A DNA stretch of 64,000 bases. Source: Chitinophagales bacterium (GTDB taxonomy: Bacteria; Bacteroidota; Bacteroidia; Chitinophagales; Chitinophagaceae). Location: contig JAAFIK010000019.1 in NCBI GenBank assembly GCA_013298665.1, positions 1 through 64,000 of the forward strand. Direction: 5' to 3'. Of the stretch, positions 27,406-36,147 are shown one piece after another. The position numbers and the translations under genes are program-made. The number at the start of each line of letters is the position of its first letter. Position 1 is the first letter of the stretch. Under the pieces are notes generated by a model, which worked only from the letters and a program-made list of their open reading frames with translations, did not search any database and was not told where the DNA came from.

Positions 27406-27413
27406 CAAATCTA
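27406..27413 (-). promoter_or_regulatory. -7 promoter element of the alpha-2-macroglobulin gene
   Basis: Minus strand TAGATTTG matches TAnnTTTG, 23 bp before the ATG at 27382. -33 not identified. Confidence 0.5.
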
Positions 27414-27651
27414 TTGCCAAGAAAGGATGCCGGAGAATCTTTTTTTTCATAAATGGAAGAAAGGAGGGAGAAATATTTTTCTACCCGTTGCTGAAAATCC
27501 GGTTCCCGCCGGGAATCCTTAGCGGGAGAGGGTTTGCGCAGGTGATGGTATGCCCGGTGCCGGCTGTGGTTCAGCAGGTGCATGATTGCTTTAACAAATT
27601 ATTGGCGAATGCCGGCAGTCTGCTGGCACAGCATTTGAAAATAACCATCAC

Positions 27652-27659
27652 AAAGGAGG
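27652..27659 (+). promoter_or_regulatory. Strong Shine-Dalgarno sequence
   Basis: AAAGGAGG nine bases before the ATG at 27669. Most genes in this window lack any such sequence, so this one stands out and supports the chosen start. Confidence 0.8.
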
Positions 27660-27668
27660 AAACATATT

Positions 27669-28448
27669 ATGAAACCAGTATTTACATGTTTAGCATTTAT
27701 CATTTCACTGTCTGCCATGGCAGGCTTTGACGACACCAGACTGACCATCAGTTCCGGAAACGGCGTTGCCATACGGGTAATGGTAGATGGAAACCGGTAC
27801 AGCCGCAATAATGGCGCTGTGGTCATCAGGAACCTGCCTGCGGGCTACCATATGGTAAAAGTATTCCAGAAGCGTCCGGGTCGTGCTGGTACGGGTTTTG
27901 GCAGAAGTTACCAGCAGGTGTATAGTGCACAGTTGTACATCAAACAACAATTCCATACGGATATTACGATTAACCGTTTTGGTAAGCCACTTGTGGATGA
28001 GCAAATGATGGGACCCGGCTATGCTGACGAGGACGATGAGGATGAAGATTGGGTGAATAACGGCAATGGTGGCTGGAACAATGGTGGCAATGGTAATGGT
28101 GGTGGCTGGAATAATGGCAATAATGGCGGCGGTGGCTGGAACAATGCGGGTAATGTGCAGACGATGGATGTACGTCTTTTTGAGCAGTTTAAACAGACTC
28201 TGCGTAATGAGATGATGGAGAACAGCCGTCTCGTCGTGGCCAAACAAACCATTGCTGTGAATGCTTTTACAAGTGCGCAGGTAAAAGAAATTGTCAACCT
28301 GTTCAGCTTTGAAAGCAATAAACTTGAAATGGCAAAATATATGTATAAATATACGGTGGACAAAGGCAGTTATTTTATACTGAATGATGCGTTCAGTTTC
28401 AGCAGCAGTAAGGAAGATCTCGCTAACTACATACGTAACTACCGGTAG
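27669..28448 (+). CDS. DUF4476-domain exported protein
   Basis: A 259-residue exported protein (signal peptide MKPVFTCLAFIISLSAMA). The N-terminal part (about 20-110) is a small beta domain: 'VAIRVMVDGNRYSRNNGAVVIRNLPAGYHMVKVFQ'-type sequence split over residues 34-68. An acidic DEDDEDED stretch and a Gly/Asn/Trp repeat linker (several GGWNN units, about 120-160) follow. The C-terminal ~95 residues fit DUF4476 ('FEQFKQTLRNEMMENSRL', 'FTSAQVKEIVNLFSFESNK', 'KYTVDKGSYF'), a helical domain frequent in Bacteroidota and of unknown function. It stands alone between a divergent A2M gene and a terminator. Confidence 0.88.
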   Translation: MKPVFTCLAFIISLSAMAGFDDTRLTISSGNGVAIRVMVDGNRYSRNNGAVVIRNLPAGYHMVKVFQKRPGRAGTGFGRSYQQVYSAQLYIKQQFHTDITINRFGKPLVDEQMMGPGYADEDDEDEDWVNNGNGGWNNGGNGNGGGWNNGNNGGGGWNNAGNVQTMDVRLFEQFKQTLRNEMMENSRLVVAKQTIAVNAFTSAQVKEIVNLFSFESNKLEMAKYMYKYTVDKGSYFILNDAFSFSSSKEDLANYIRNYR

Positions 28449-28496
28449 TATCGGCGAAAGTTAAGGTGTAGTCAATATAAGTTGGGTGTTGTTTAT

Positions 28497-28530
28497 AAGG
28501 CTCCCCGCCGGATTTTGGGGAGCCTTTTTT
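28497..28530 (+). terminator. Terminator of the DUF4476 gene
   Basis: Stem AAGGCTCCCC / GGGGAGCCTT (10 bp), 10-nt loop, T-run. Confidence 0.9.
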
Positions 28531-28552
28531 ATGCGGGCACCGGCGTATAATA

Positions 28553-28579
28553 AAAAGCAGCGGTATTGCCGCTGCTTTT
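28553..28579 (-). terminator. Terminator of sucD (bidirectional form)
   Basis: Stem AAAAGCAGCGG / CCGCTGCTTTT (11 bp) with a 5-nt loop, 29 bp past the sucD stop codon. The A-run on the plus strand becomes the T-run for the leftward transcript. Confidence 0.88.
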
Positions 28580-28607
28580 GTATGAAGATAGTTCTTTTGG
28601 TATGTAA

Positions 28608-29483
28608 TTATTTACCCATGGCTTCGGCCATGGTTTTTCCGATATCAGCCGGACTGGCCACTACGTGGATACCACATTCGGTCATGATGGCCATTTTTGC
28701 AGCAGCCGTATCTTCGGTGCCGCCCACGATAGCACCCGCATGTCCCATACGGCGACCGGGAGGAGCTGTCTGACCGGCGATGAAGCCCACAACTGGTTTT
28801 TTGTTACCATTATCCCTGATCCACCGGGCAGCTTCGGCCTCCATACCACCACCGATTTCACCTATCATCACAATGGCATCGGTTTCGGGATCGTTCATAA
28901 AGAGTTCTACTGCTTCTTTAGTGGTAGTGCCGATGATGGGGTCGCCACCTATGCCAATGGCTGTCGAAATGCCCAGTCCTGCCTTGGCTACCTGGTCTGC
29001 AGCCTCGTAGGTAAGTGTACCCGATTTGGAGACGATACCGATACGACCTTTCTTGAAGATAAAGCCTGGCATAATGCCAACTTTACAGGCTTCAGCCGTA
29101 ATAACGCCGGGACAATTGGGGCCGATAAGCCGGGTTGTTTTGCTCTGGAGATAGTTTTTAACCTTTACCATATCCTGTACCGGGATGCCTTCAGTGATAC
29201 ATACCACCAGGCCAATACCGGCGTCTGCAGCTTCCATAATTGCATCGGCAGCAAAAGCCGGGGGTACAAATATGATCGATACATCGGCTCCTGTTGATTT
29301 TACCGCATCGGCTACCGTATTGAATACAGGCCTGTCTAAGTGGGAAGTACCACCCTTACCGGGTGTTACACCACCCACAACCTGTGTCCCATATTCGATC
29401 ATCTGGGTGGCATGAAAAGTACCTTCGGTACCTGTAAAGCCCTGTACAATAATTTTGGAATTTGCGTTAACTAAAACAGACAT
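28608..29483 (-). CDS. sucD: Succinyl-CoA synthetase alpha subunit
   Basis: A 291-residue subunit of the TCA-cycle enzyme that converts succinyl-CoA to succinate with formation of ATP or GTP. CoA-binding domain with '[24 protein letters not shown]' near the N-terminus split by length, and '[13 protein letters not shown]'. The phosphorylated His is H248 in '[13 protein letters not shown]'. '[10 protein letters not shown]' is also typical. The beta subunit gene sucC is not in the window, so the two subunits are encoded apart, unlike in many bacteria. A promoter element lies 45 bp upstream and a terminator downstream, so this is a single-gene unit. Confidence 0.97.
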   Translation of the reverse strand: MSVLVNANSKIIVQGFTGTEGTFHATQMIEYGTQVVGGVTPGKGGTSHLDRPVFNTVADAVKSTGADVSIIFVPPAFAADAIMEAADAGIGLVVCITEGIPVQDMVKVKNYLQSKTTRLIGPNCPGVITAEACKVGIMPGFIFKKGRIGIVSKSGTLTYEAADQVAKAGLGISTAIGIGGDPIIGTTTKEAVELFMNDPETDAIVMIGEIGGGMEAEAARWIRDNGNKKPVVGFIAGQTAPPGRRMGHAGAIVGGTEDTAAAKMAIMTECGIHVVASPADIGKTMAEAMGK

Positions 29484-29527
29484 GGTATTAAGTTAGAGAT
29501 TAAATATTGTATATAATTTATGTGGCG

Positions 29528-29535
29528 CAAAGATA
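29528..29535 (-). promoter_or_regulatory. -7 promoter element of sucD
   Basis: Minus strand TATCTTTG, 44 bp upstream of the ATG at 29483. A TTG lies 23 bp further upstream (29559-29561), slightly farther than the ideal 19-20 bp. Confidence 0.5.
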
Positions 29536-29656
29536 GGGAGATGCGGTATTACGAAAATCAACTATTTTGACGCAGACAGCACTTCACGCTGATCACCCGG
29601 ATGGCAACAATCAGTCGGCTTTTTGCGGGTAGTTTTGGGTTGAAGACGTTGGCGGA

Positions 29657-30466
29657 TTACTTCAGCATTTCGTCCATATTGCGATCATCGCTGATCTTCC
29701 CGCGGGCCTCAAGCATCCGCATATCTTTGGCATCCTGCAGAAACTCACTCGCAAAGATGAAGGCATTAAGGCGTTCGTTTTTCGAGAAAATGATCTCTTT
29801 ATTGTTGCCGGACCATTCTTTTTGCCCCTGGTACATATACAGGATATTTTCACCAATCTCCATCACGCTGTTCATATCATGCGTGTTAATGACGGTGGTC
29901 ATACCAAATTCTTTAGTGATGTCGAGAATAAGTTTGTCGATGACCATGCTTGTTTGAGGGTCGAGACCACTGTTGGGTTCATCGCAGAACAGGTATTTGG
30001 GGTTGAGCACAATCGCCCGGGCAATACCTACCCTTTTCTTCATCCCGCCACTGATCTCAGCCGGGTATTTTTTATTGGCCTCTATGAGGTTGACACGATC
30101 GAGTACTTCATTCACCCGTTTCAGTTTTTCGTTATAAGCCAGGCGGGTGAACATATCCAGGGGAAACATTACATTCTGCTCCACGGTCATACTGTCGAAT
30201 AAGGCAGAGCCCTGGAAGAGCATACCGATTTGCTGGCGCAATTGTTTACGCTCTTCGTCATTCATCCGGGTAAAACTGATGTCGTCGTAAATGATATCAC
30301 CTGAATCGGGTTCAAAAAGCCCTACAAGACATTTCTGCAAAACGGTTTTACCGCTGCCACTGGTGCCGATAATAAGATTACACTTACCCGTTTCCATCAC
30401 ATGGCCAACATCGTTGAGTACAATTTTATCGCCGAAACTTTTTTTGATATGGTTAAAGGTAATCAT
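29657..30466 (-). CDS. mlaF: Mla-type ABC transporter ATP-binding protein
   Basis: A 269-residue ATPase for an Mla/Ttg2-type phospholipid transporter. I used the ATG at 30466 (MITFNHIKKSFGDK); a longer reading frame starts at 30541 but would run inside the upstream mlaE gene. Walker A 'GTSGSGKT' is at 34-41, Q-loop 'QIGMLFQGSALFDSMTV', signature 'ISGGMKKRVGIARA', Walker B 'YLFCDEPNSGLDPQT' and H-loop 'VINTHDMNSV'. It lies 14 bp downstream of the permease gene and is certainly in one operon with it. No MlaD (MCE) gene is present in the window. Confidence 0.93.
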   Translation of the reverse strand: MITFNHIKKSFGDKIVLNDVGHVMETGKCNLIIGTSGSGKTVLQKCLVGLFEPDSGDIIYDDISFTRMNDEERKQLRQQIGMLFQGSALFDSMTVEQNVMFPLDMFTRLAYNEKLKRVNEVLDRVNLIEANKKYPAEISGGMKKRVGIARAIVLNPKYLFCDEPNSGLDPQTSMVIDKLILDITKEFGMTTVINTHDMNSVMEIGENILYMYQGQKEWSGNNKEIIFSKNERLNAFIFASEFLQDAKDMRMLEARGKISDDRNMDEMLK

Positions 30467-30480
30467 GGGGTGGGTAGCGG

Positions 30481-31227
30481 TTATGGGTGCGACAATAAGA
30501 TTTGGGCCAGGATATAGTCGGCAAAGAGAATCATCACACAACTGACTACCACGCTTTTGGTACTGCTGCGCCCGATTTCGAGGGCTCCTCCTTTTACATA
30601 ATAGCCATAGTAGGCGGGAATGCTGCTGATGATAAAGGCAAAAGTATAGGCCTTGGTCATCGCGAATATGACATTATAGGGGACGAAGTTCTGCAACAAG
30701 CCGCGGTCATATACATCGGTAGGTAAAATATCTGCTGCTGAACCCGCCAGCCTGCCCCCCCAGATGCCAAGTACCATCGACAATACAACCAGTAAGGGGA
30801 TGGTGACCAATGCAGCAACAATTTTAGGCATCACCAGATAGGCCCGGGTATTGATACCCATAATTTCGAGTGCGTCAATCTGTTCGCTTACCCGCATATT
30901 TCCCAGTTCACTGGCAATCTTGCTGCCTACCACACCCGCAAGCACGATACAAACAAGGGTGGGAGCAAATTCAAGTATAACGGTGTCGCGCACGATCTGG
31001 GCGATGGTAGATTGGGGAATAATGGGGCTGACCAACTGGTAAGCTGTCTGTACAGCACTTACCGCACCCATAAATACGGATATGAGTATCACAATACCCA
31101 GCGAACCGATACCGATCTCTGAGCATTGGTGCATAAATTCTTTCCAGTACATACGCATATTCTCCGGTTTGGAAAACATGCCTTTGAGCATAAGAAGGTA
31201 TCGTCCGAAATGGGTGAAAAACGTCAT
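30481..31227 (-). CDS. mlaE: MlaE-type ABC transporter permease
   Basis: A 248-residue inner-membrane permease of the MlaE/YrbE family, which moves phospholipids between inner and outer membranes. About five to six hydrophobic segments. Family motifs: 'MGAVSAVQTAYQL', 'REFAP'-like 'VILEFAPTLVCIVLAGVVGS', 'EQIDALEIMGINTRAYLVMP' and 'GGALEIGRSSTKSVV'. The ATG is only seven bases from a -7 box, suggesting a leaderless or nearly leaderless message. The MCE partner must be encoded elsewhere. Confidence 0.93.
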   Translation of the reverse strand: MTFFTHFGRYLLMLKGMFSKPENMRMYWKEFMHQCSEIGIGSLGIVILISVFMGAVSAVQTAYQLVSPIIPQSTIAQIVRDTVILEFAPTLVCIVLAGVVGSKIASELGNMRVSEQIDALEIMGINTRAYLVMPKIVAALVTIPLLVVLSMVLGIWGGRLAGSAADILPTDVYDRGLLQNFVPYNVIFAMTKAYTFAFIISSIPAYYGYYVKGGALEIGRSSTKSVVVSCVMILFADYILAQILLSHP

Positions 31228-31234
31228 CAGGGGT

Positions 31235-31242
31235 CAAAGATA
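31235..31242 (-). promoter_or_regulatory. -7 promoter element of mlaEF
   Basis: Minus strand TATCTTTG, ending seven bases before the mlaE ATG. With normal spacing the transcript would start at about the start codon. Confidence 0.5.
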
Positions 31243-31292
31243 ATTAATACGGATCAGAAATCTCACCGGTAATACGCAATGCCCCGGCACAG

Positions 31293-31322
31293 AAAAAACC
31301 CTCCGGGTAAAGGGAGGGTTTT
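31293..31322. terminator. Terminator of the T9SS protein gene
   Basis: Stem AAAACCCTCC / GGAGGGTTTT (10 bp), 8-nt loop, A-run extended on the left, which is the T-run for the leftward gene ending at 31347. Confidence 0.88.
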
Positions 31323-31346
31323 GCTGGTTGGTTGTGCTTGTGTTTG

Positions 31347-32606
31347 TTATAATATCATGAAGGGCTTTGTTGTTGTCGTTGCTTTTTGTACTACCTGAAG
31401 GTAATATGTGCCTGAAGGGAAGCGATCCAACTGCCCCATACGGATGTTGGTGGTACCTTTGGTAATGTTTTCCTGGCGGCTGTACAAAGCTTTACCGTTG
31501 GCATCAAGCATACGGAGGGTTACTGTTTCTGCGGCATCAGCAGAAATGCTTACGATGGTAAAATCAACTGCAGGGCATGGGAAAAGGCTTATCTGGTGTT
31601 GCTGCTTGTCTCTTTTAACCATTACTGCGGCTGAATAGCTGAATCTGCCATCATGGTCAACCGTACGAAGGCGGTAATAGCTGGTACCGGCAATAACATT
31701 GGCATCGGTAAAGTTGTAGTTGCGTGCATTGCTGGAATTTCCTGCTGCAGCTACTTCTCCGATAGCGGTATAGCTGCGGCCATCAGAACTTTTTTCGATG
31801 ATGAAGCGAAGGGTATTGCTTTCGCTGCTGGTTTGCCATTGTACCAGGTTGGTTTCGTTGCGGCTGGTGGCAGCAAAGGCGTTGAGTACCACGGGAAGTG
31901 TAGTAAAGGAAGGGTAGGTAAAGCCTTTAAAGTAAACCCCTTTCTGACGGGTAACTGCATTGCTGTTCATGTTTTGTGCCCCTGCCTTGTAGATAAACTC
32001 TTCCACATTCTTATTCGTGATGGTAAACATTACAGCCTTGGCGGAGGTATCTACATTCGGGTATTCTACACCACCTACATTCTGTCCCAGAAACTCAGTA
32101 CCGGTTTGGGTAACCATAATTTCCAATGTGCTGGCCTGGTAGGAGAGTGTACCACCGCCGAGGTTGAGTGCATCCATTTCGTGCAGGTTTGCATTGCCAT
32201 CAATATCCATGGCCGTAGCAACAAGGGTATCCATCTTTTTAGGATTATTGCTGTTGCCCGCTACAAATGTTATTTTAAATTCTACCATACCTGTGCTGTT
32301 GCCCGGAATGGTGATGCGTGGAGAAAAAGCTTCGGGTTTGGTGAGGTTATTGTCGTCAAGCATATCTACAGTGGCACCGCCGGTAGCACCAACAATGGTA
32401 ACAATGGCAGACCTGCCGGGTGCAACATTACTAAAGCGGTACACTGAACCAATGGCGTTTTGTGTGCCACTGACTAATGTGGGAACCGAACTGAAATTAA
32501 CGGAGTAAGTGCCTGTACTGTCTTCGGTGGCTTTTGCCTGTAAGGCTGTAATGGAGGTAAGCAAAAGTGTTGCATACCTGAGCAGAATAGTAAAATTCTT
32601 GTTCAT
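31347..32606 (-). CDS. Secreted protein with T9SS type A sorting tail
   Basis: A 419-residue exported protein. The N-terminal leader (MNKNFTILLRYATLLLTSITALQAKA) is a signal peptide. Residues about 30-240 form a beta-rich domain that I do not recognise ('SVYRFSNVAPGRSAIVTIVGATGGATVDMLDD' is its start, cut here to its key residues YRFSNV and GATVDMLDD). Residues about 245-335 are a fibronectin-like module ('VVLNAFAATSRNETNLVQWQ', 'FIIEKSSDGRSY', 'YYRLRTVDHDGRFSYS') like the one in the lamin-tail protein. The last ~80 are a type A sorting domain ('SLFPCPAVDFTIVSI', 'RFPSGTYYLQVVQK'). Expected at the cell surface through type IX secretion; ligand unknown. It is alone in its unit. Confidence 0.87.
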   Translation of the reverse strand: MNKNFTILLRYATLLLTSITALQAKATEDSTGTYSVNFSSVPTLVSGTQNAIGSVYRFSNVAPGRSAIVTIVGATGGATVDMLDDNNLTKPEAFSPRITIPGNSTGMVEFKITFVAGNSNNPKKMDTLVATAMDIDGNANLHEMDALNLGGGTLSYQASTLEIMVTQTGTEFLGQNVGGVEYPNVDTSAKAVMFTITNKNVEEFIYKAGAQNMNSNAVTRQKGVYFKGFTYPSFTTLPVVLNAFAATSRNETNLVQWQTSSESNTLRFIIEKSSDGRSYTAIGEVAAAGNSSNARNYNFTDANVIAGTSYYRLRTVDHDGRFSYSAAVMVKRDKQQHQISLFPCPAVDFTIVSISADAAETVTLRMLDANGKALYSRQENITKGTTNIRMGQLDRFPSGTYYLQVVQKATTTTKPFMIL

Positions 32607-33319
32607 TTTCTTTGTGGTTTAGAAGTCTGTTCTAAAAAGGTGGTTGATCGGCCACCGGGTTTTCGGTTATCTTTAATAACCGTTTTTTTTCATTGGTTTT
32701 TGTTGTAGTGAAGAACGCCCGAGGTAATGGGTCATTCAGCATTACAGGTCAAAAGTATACATTCCTGCGAAAAACGCAAATTTTTCGGTAGTAATTTTAC
32801 GGTTCATTCTGTGTAAATCGCGTAGTATTAACACCCGAAAGATGCTTTTATAGTTGATAATCAATATTTTATGTATTTTTTGCTGTTTAAACATTGATAA
32901 GAAGTTGGCAAAGGGGCATTTTCCTGGTTTTTGTCTTTTTTTTACTATTTTATATACGAAAGATCGTTTTTTTATTAAATAATAATTATCTAAACTGCTA
33001 TTGTGTTAGATTTTTTGCAAATTTTCTTGTAAACAAGGCAATGTTGATCATTAATAGGGGTAATCCGCCCCTTTTTGATCACTTTGAGCATCCCAAAAGA
33101 ACTTGATCGGGCTTTTTTGTGGTGTAATCGAATGTATTTTATCTGATGTTCATACTTTTGGGTTCACTGTTGCCAAGGTGTGATACAAGCACCAAACATA
33201 TCCCTGAGCAGGTGAGGGAAAACTGTCCATCTCATTGCGTCGATTATCCATTTTCTACCAGTCTTATCCGGCGCACCTTTGCTTTGTCGATTCCGACACA
33301 ACCATTTAAATATAAAAAA
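32607..33319. other. AT-rich intergenic region without a clear gene
   Basis: 713 bp, noticeably richer in A and T than its surroundings, with many T-runs around 32680-32700 and 32880-33010. The longest reading frame (32894-33106, + strand) is hydrophobic by virtue of the T-richness and has no convincing start region. Near the right end CACCTTTG (33274-33281) is one base off TAnnTTTG and may be the -7 element of the AhpD-like gene. Otherwise I see nothing. Confidence 0.6.
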
Positions 33320-33874
33320 ATGACACGTTTACAGGCACTGAATCCCGAAACAGCTACGGGAAAAACAAAAGACTTATTTAACGTTGTAAAAGGTAAACTC
33401 GGCAGTATACCCAATATGATGCGCACGATGGGCAACAGTCCGGCATTGCTGGAAGGCTATCTCAACCTCAGCGGCGCGCTTGGGGGGGGTACGCTGGGTG
33501 CTAAAACAGGCGAGTTGATTGCACTTACCGTTGCAGAACGCAACGCCTGCGATTATTGCCTGTCGGCCCATACCTATATTGGTATTCATCTTGTAAAGGC
33601 AGATGCCGGTACGCTCGGGTTGGCAAGACAGGCTGATGCCACAGATCCCAAAACGGATGCTGTACTGAAGTTTGCAAGGGTGCTGGTTGAAAAAAGAGGG
33701 CTGGTGAATGATGCCGATGTACTGGCGGTAAGGGCAGCGGGTATTACTGAGGGTGAAGTGGGCGAAATTGTGGGACATGTGGCATTAAACATCCTGACCA
33801 ATTATTTCAATAATACTGCACAAACGGAAATTGATTTTCCGGTGGTTAGTCATGCTGATGTAGCGACTGTATAA
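33320..33874 (+). CDS. Carboxymuconolactone-decarboxylase/AhpD-like protein
   Basis: A 184-residue cytoplasmic protein. The ATG at 33320 (MTRLQALNPETATGK) is chosen over an upstream frame start at 33146. The AhpD-type active site is intact: 'ERNACDYCLSAHTYIG' with Cys77, Cys80 and His84. This supports thiol peroxidase or disulfide-reductase activity rather than true decarboxylase activity. 'GKLGSIPNMMRTMGNSP' is the usual family N-terminal motif. It leads a cluster of three same-strand genes (spacing 72 and 12 bp) ending in an AraC regulator, suggesting an inducible oxidative or electrophile-stress function (inference). Confidence 0.93.
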   Translation: MTRLQALNPETATGKTKDLFNVVKGKLGSIPNMMRTMGNSPALLEGYLNLSGALGGGTLGAKTGELIALTVAERNACDYCLSAHTYIGIHLVKADAGTLGLARQADATDPKTDAVLKFARVLVEKRGLVNDADVLAVRAAGITEGEVGEIVGHVALNILTNYFNNTAQTEIDFPVVSHADVATV

Positions 33875-33946
33875 AAAAAATCCCGGGTAAAGGCAGCGGT
33901 GTTTATAAGCACTGCTACCTTTACCTTTTACATACTTTATATCATT

Positions 33947-34360
33947 ATGGACATTAAAAGATTTCCTCTGCCACCATTTACACATGAAACGGCGCTGCAA
34001 AAAGTACAACTTGCAGAGGACGCCTGGAATACAAAGGATCCTGTAAAAGTAAGTATGGCTTATACGATAGATACAGAATGGCGCAACCGATCGGAGTTTT
34101 TAATGGGGCGGGATGCTGTTCAGGCCTTTCTTACCCGTAAATGGGCCATTGAACTGGACTATAAACTTAAAAAAGAGCTGTGGAGCTTTACCCGCAACAG
34201 GATTGCGGTAAGGTTTGAGTATGAATGGCACGACCATTCGGGACAATGGTACCGCAGCTATGGCAATGAAATGTGGTGTTTTGATGATAACGGGTATATG
34301 CAGCAACGCTTTGCCAGTATCAACGACCTGGCGATCAATGCCGCTGACCGGAAACTTTGA
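33947..34360 (+). CDS. DUF1348 (NTF2-like) protein
   Basis: A 137-residue protein of the NTF2/SnoaL-like fold, DUF1348 type. The ATG at 33947 ([15 protein letters not shown]) is used; the 16 residues before it in the open frame are not family-like. Typical features: '[20 protein letters not shown]', '[20 protein letters not shown]', '[20 protein letters not shown]' and '[18 protein letters not shown]'. Function of the family is unknown; such domains often bind small hydrophobic ligands. TACCTTTA about 25 bp upstream may be a -7 element, so it could also be transcribed separately from the AhpD-like gene. The AraC regulator gene starts 12 bp downstream. Confidence 0.88.
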   Translation: MDIKRFPLPPFTHETALQKVQLAEDAWNTKDPVKVSMAYTIDTEWRNRSEFLMGRDAVQAFLTRKWAIELDYKLKKELWSFTRNRIAVRFEYEWHDHSGQWYRSYGNEMWCFDDNGYMQQRFASINDLAINAADRKL

Positions 34361-34372
34361 TAATTTTATGGT

Positions 34373-35254
34373 ATGCATAAAGAACAGGTATTTACATTGA
34401 TCAATCCGCAAAACGGTGACTTTGCGTTCAAACTGTTTTATTTTGATAGTAATGGTTATTTTGACCATGTCCAGCGCAACAATTATTATTCACTGGTCTG
34501 GATCACCGGTGGATCAGGCACACTCCGGGTTGATTTTTCAACCTACCCCTTTTTGCCGGGTACGCTTTTTGCCTTTTCTCCCTATCAGCCCTTTATATTG
34601 CTGCAGGATGAAGCATTGACTGGTGTGGCGATACAGTTTCACCCGGACTTTTACTGTATTCATATGCACCAGCATGAAGTGGCCTGCAATGGAGTACTGT
34701 TCAATAATATCTATGATCCGCCGGCTGTAGCCATTGATGGCAACAGCGCCACCACATTAAATGCGTTGCTGGTACAAATGGCCATGGAAATACAAAACCC
34801 TGTACTGGCGCAGTATGAGTTACTGGTATCTTACCTGAAGATATTCCTGATCACAGCTTCCCGATTGAAAGTGGTGCAGCAACCCCGGGCATCAACGCTG
34901 ATTAGTGATGATAAGACACCTTTTATTCTCCAGCACCTCAAAGATGAAATCGAGAAAGATTTCCGGGTTAAGCACGCGCCAGGGGATTATGCCGGGAGCC
35001 TGAACATATCTGCCAAGGCTTTAGCAAAGATTACGCGTGCGCATTTCAATAAAACACTTACCGCTCTTATTGCAGAAAGAATCATTATCGAAGCCAAACG
35101 CGAATTGTACCTCACCAATAAACCCATTAAAGCCATTGCTTACGAACTGGGTTATACCGATGAGTATTACTTCAGCCGTTTTTTTAAAACTAATACGGCA
35201 GTGTCTCCGCAACTCTATCGGGATACGGTTGGCTTTGGGAAAAATGTGGCCTAA
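34373..35254 (+). CDS. AraC-family transcriptional regulator
   Basis: A 293-residue regulator. The N-terminal half (about 15-165) is a cupin-like sensor domain ('LVWITGGSGTLRVDFSTYPF', 'PGTLFAFSPYQPF'). The C-terminal half (190-290) holds the double helix-turn-helix: 'YAGSLNISAKALAKITRAHFN' (cut by length: NISAKALAKITRAHF) and the conserved 'IKAIAYELGYTDEYYFSRFF', then 'SPQLYR'. It sits at the end of the AhpD-like/DUF1348 cluster and probably regulates it in response to a small molecule (inference). Convergent with a thioesterase gene, 11 bp apart. Confidence 0.93.
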   Translation: MHKEQVFTLINPQNGDFAFKLFYFDSNGYFDHVQRNNYYSLVWITGGSGTLRVDFSTYPFLPGTLFAFSPYQPFILLQDEALTGVAIQFHPDFYCIHMHQHEVACNGVLFNNIYDPPAVAIDGNSATTLNALLVQMAMEIQNPVLAQYELLVSYLKIFLITASRLKVVQQPRASTLISDDKTPFILQHLKDEIEKDFRVKHAPGDYAGSLNISAKALAKITRAHFNKTLTALIAERIIIEAKRELYLTNKPIKAIAYELGYTDEYYFSRFFKTNTAVSPQLYRDTVGFGKNVA

Positions 35255-35265
35255 ACGCCGGCCGG

Positions 35266-35679
35266 TTACCCTTCAAAAAAAGGAGCGAGTTTCTCCCGCA
35301 ATTGCTCCGGTATATGCCGCCGTCTCATGGTTTGGGCATCTACAAAATACAGTACCACTTCTCCTGTATTGAGCAATTTTCCGGCTTCATTAAATATTTC
35401 ACTAAAAAAACTGATTTCGTGATGGTCAGGTAATGTCTTAAGCGTTGTCCGTACCGTAATCATGTCGTCATATTTTGCCGGACGTAAAAACTTACTGTTG
35501 ATCGACACTACAGGCATAATAATCCCCATAGCTTCAATCTCTTTATAGGTATAACCGATCTGCCGGATGGCTTCGGTACGGCCGATCTCGTAAAACTGTG
35601 CATAATGACCATAATAGACAACACCCATCTGGTCGGTCAGGGCGTAATGGATACGGATAGCTGTTTCGGTAACAAACAT
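35266..35679 (-). CDS. Acyl-CoA thioesterase (4HBT hotdog fold)
   Basis: A 137-residue hotdog-fold thioesterase of the YbgC/4-hydroxybenzoyl-CoA type. The catalytic-loop motif is 'YALTDQMGVVYYGHYAQFYE', with the conserved Asp in TDQMG. 'IGRTEAIRQIGY' and 'INSKFLRPAKYDDMITV' complete the pattern. It hydrolyses short- to medium-chain acyl-CoAs in known relatives; the substrate here is unknown. YbgC in many proteobacteria is linked to Tol-Pal, which is not seen here. It lies 55 bp upstream of nothing on its strand except the DoxX gene, which precedes it, so the two could be cotranscribed. Confidence 0.9.
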   Translation of the reverse strand: MFVTETAIRIHYALTDQMGVVYYGHYAQFYEIGRTEAIRQIGYTYKEIEAMGIIMPVVSINSKFLRPAKYDDMITVRTTLKTLPDHHEISFFSEIFNEAGKLLNTGEVVLYFVDAQTMRRRHIPEQLREKLAPFFEG

Positions 35680-35733
35680 GGTGATATGGCTTTAAAATTC
35701 AGTAAATAAGTGTATAGTGACAGGACGGTGTAC

Positions 35734-36147
35734 TCATTTCCCCATCATACCATCTATACTCACTTTGCCCGGTCCGCAGAGCAATATCACCAGGTAAGCC
35801 ACCAGGTAAAGTACTGCAAGTTCTGCATTAAGATTGCCAATAATATTGCCATTGTGTATTTTGAAAATGGCTACAAGCATGGTGATGATGAGTGGAATGG
35901 CGGATAGCCGGGTAAACAAACCAATGATCAGGAAAAGAGAACAGAAAAATTCTGCAAAAACCACAAGTGCCAGGCTCATCGTTTGGCCGATGCCAAAAAA
36001 GTTAATAAAGGTGGCCTTTTCATTGCTGAAATGTATGAGTTTGCTGTAACCATGCTGCATCATCAATACACCTGCACCTATGCGCAGCAACAACATGGCG
36101 GTATTAAAAGCACCTGCAGAATATTTTGTCGATAATAATTTTCTCAT
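35734..36147 (-). CDS. DoxX-family membrane protein
   Basis: A 137-residue inner-membrane protein with four hydrophobic helices. The ATG at 36147 (MRKLLSTKY) is preferred over the TTG one codon earlier. Family motifs: 'LLLRIGAGVLMMQHGYSKLIHF' split by its length (RIGAGVLMMQHGYSKL) and 'VVFAEFFCSLFLIIGLFTRL'. DoxX proteins are linked to thiosulfate or quinone metabolism and oxidative stress, but most are unassigned. It is divergent from the TPR gene; their upstream regions overlap. The thioesterase gene follows 54 bp downstream. Confidence 0.9.
   Translation of the reverse strand: MRKLLSTKYSAGAFNTAMLLLRIGAGVLMMQHGYSKLIHFSNEKATFINFFGIGQTMSLALVVFAEFFCSLFLIIGLFTRLSAIPLIITMLVAIFKIHNGNIIGNLNAELAVLYLVAYLVILLCGPGKVSIDGMMGK

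Noticed and set aside
32894-33106. 70-codon frame in the AT-rich gap
   Set aside because: Hydrophobic composition follows from T-richness; no start signal and no neighbour in the same unit.
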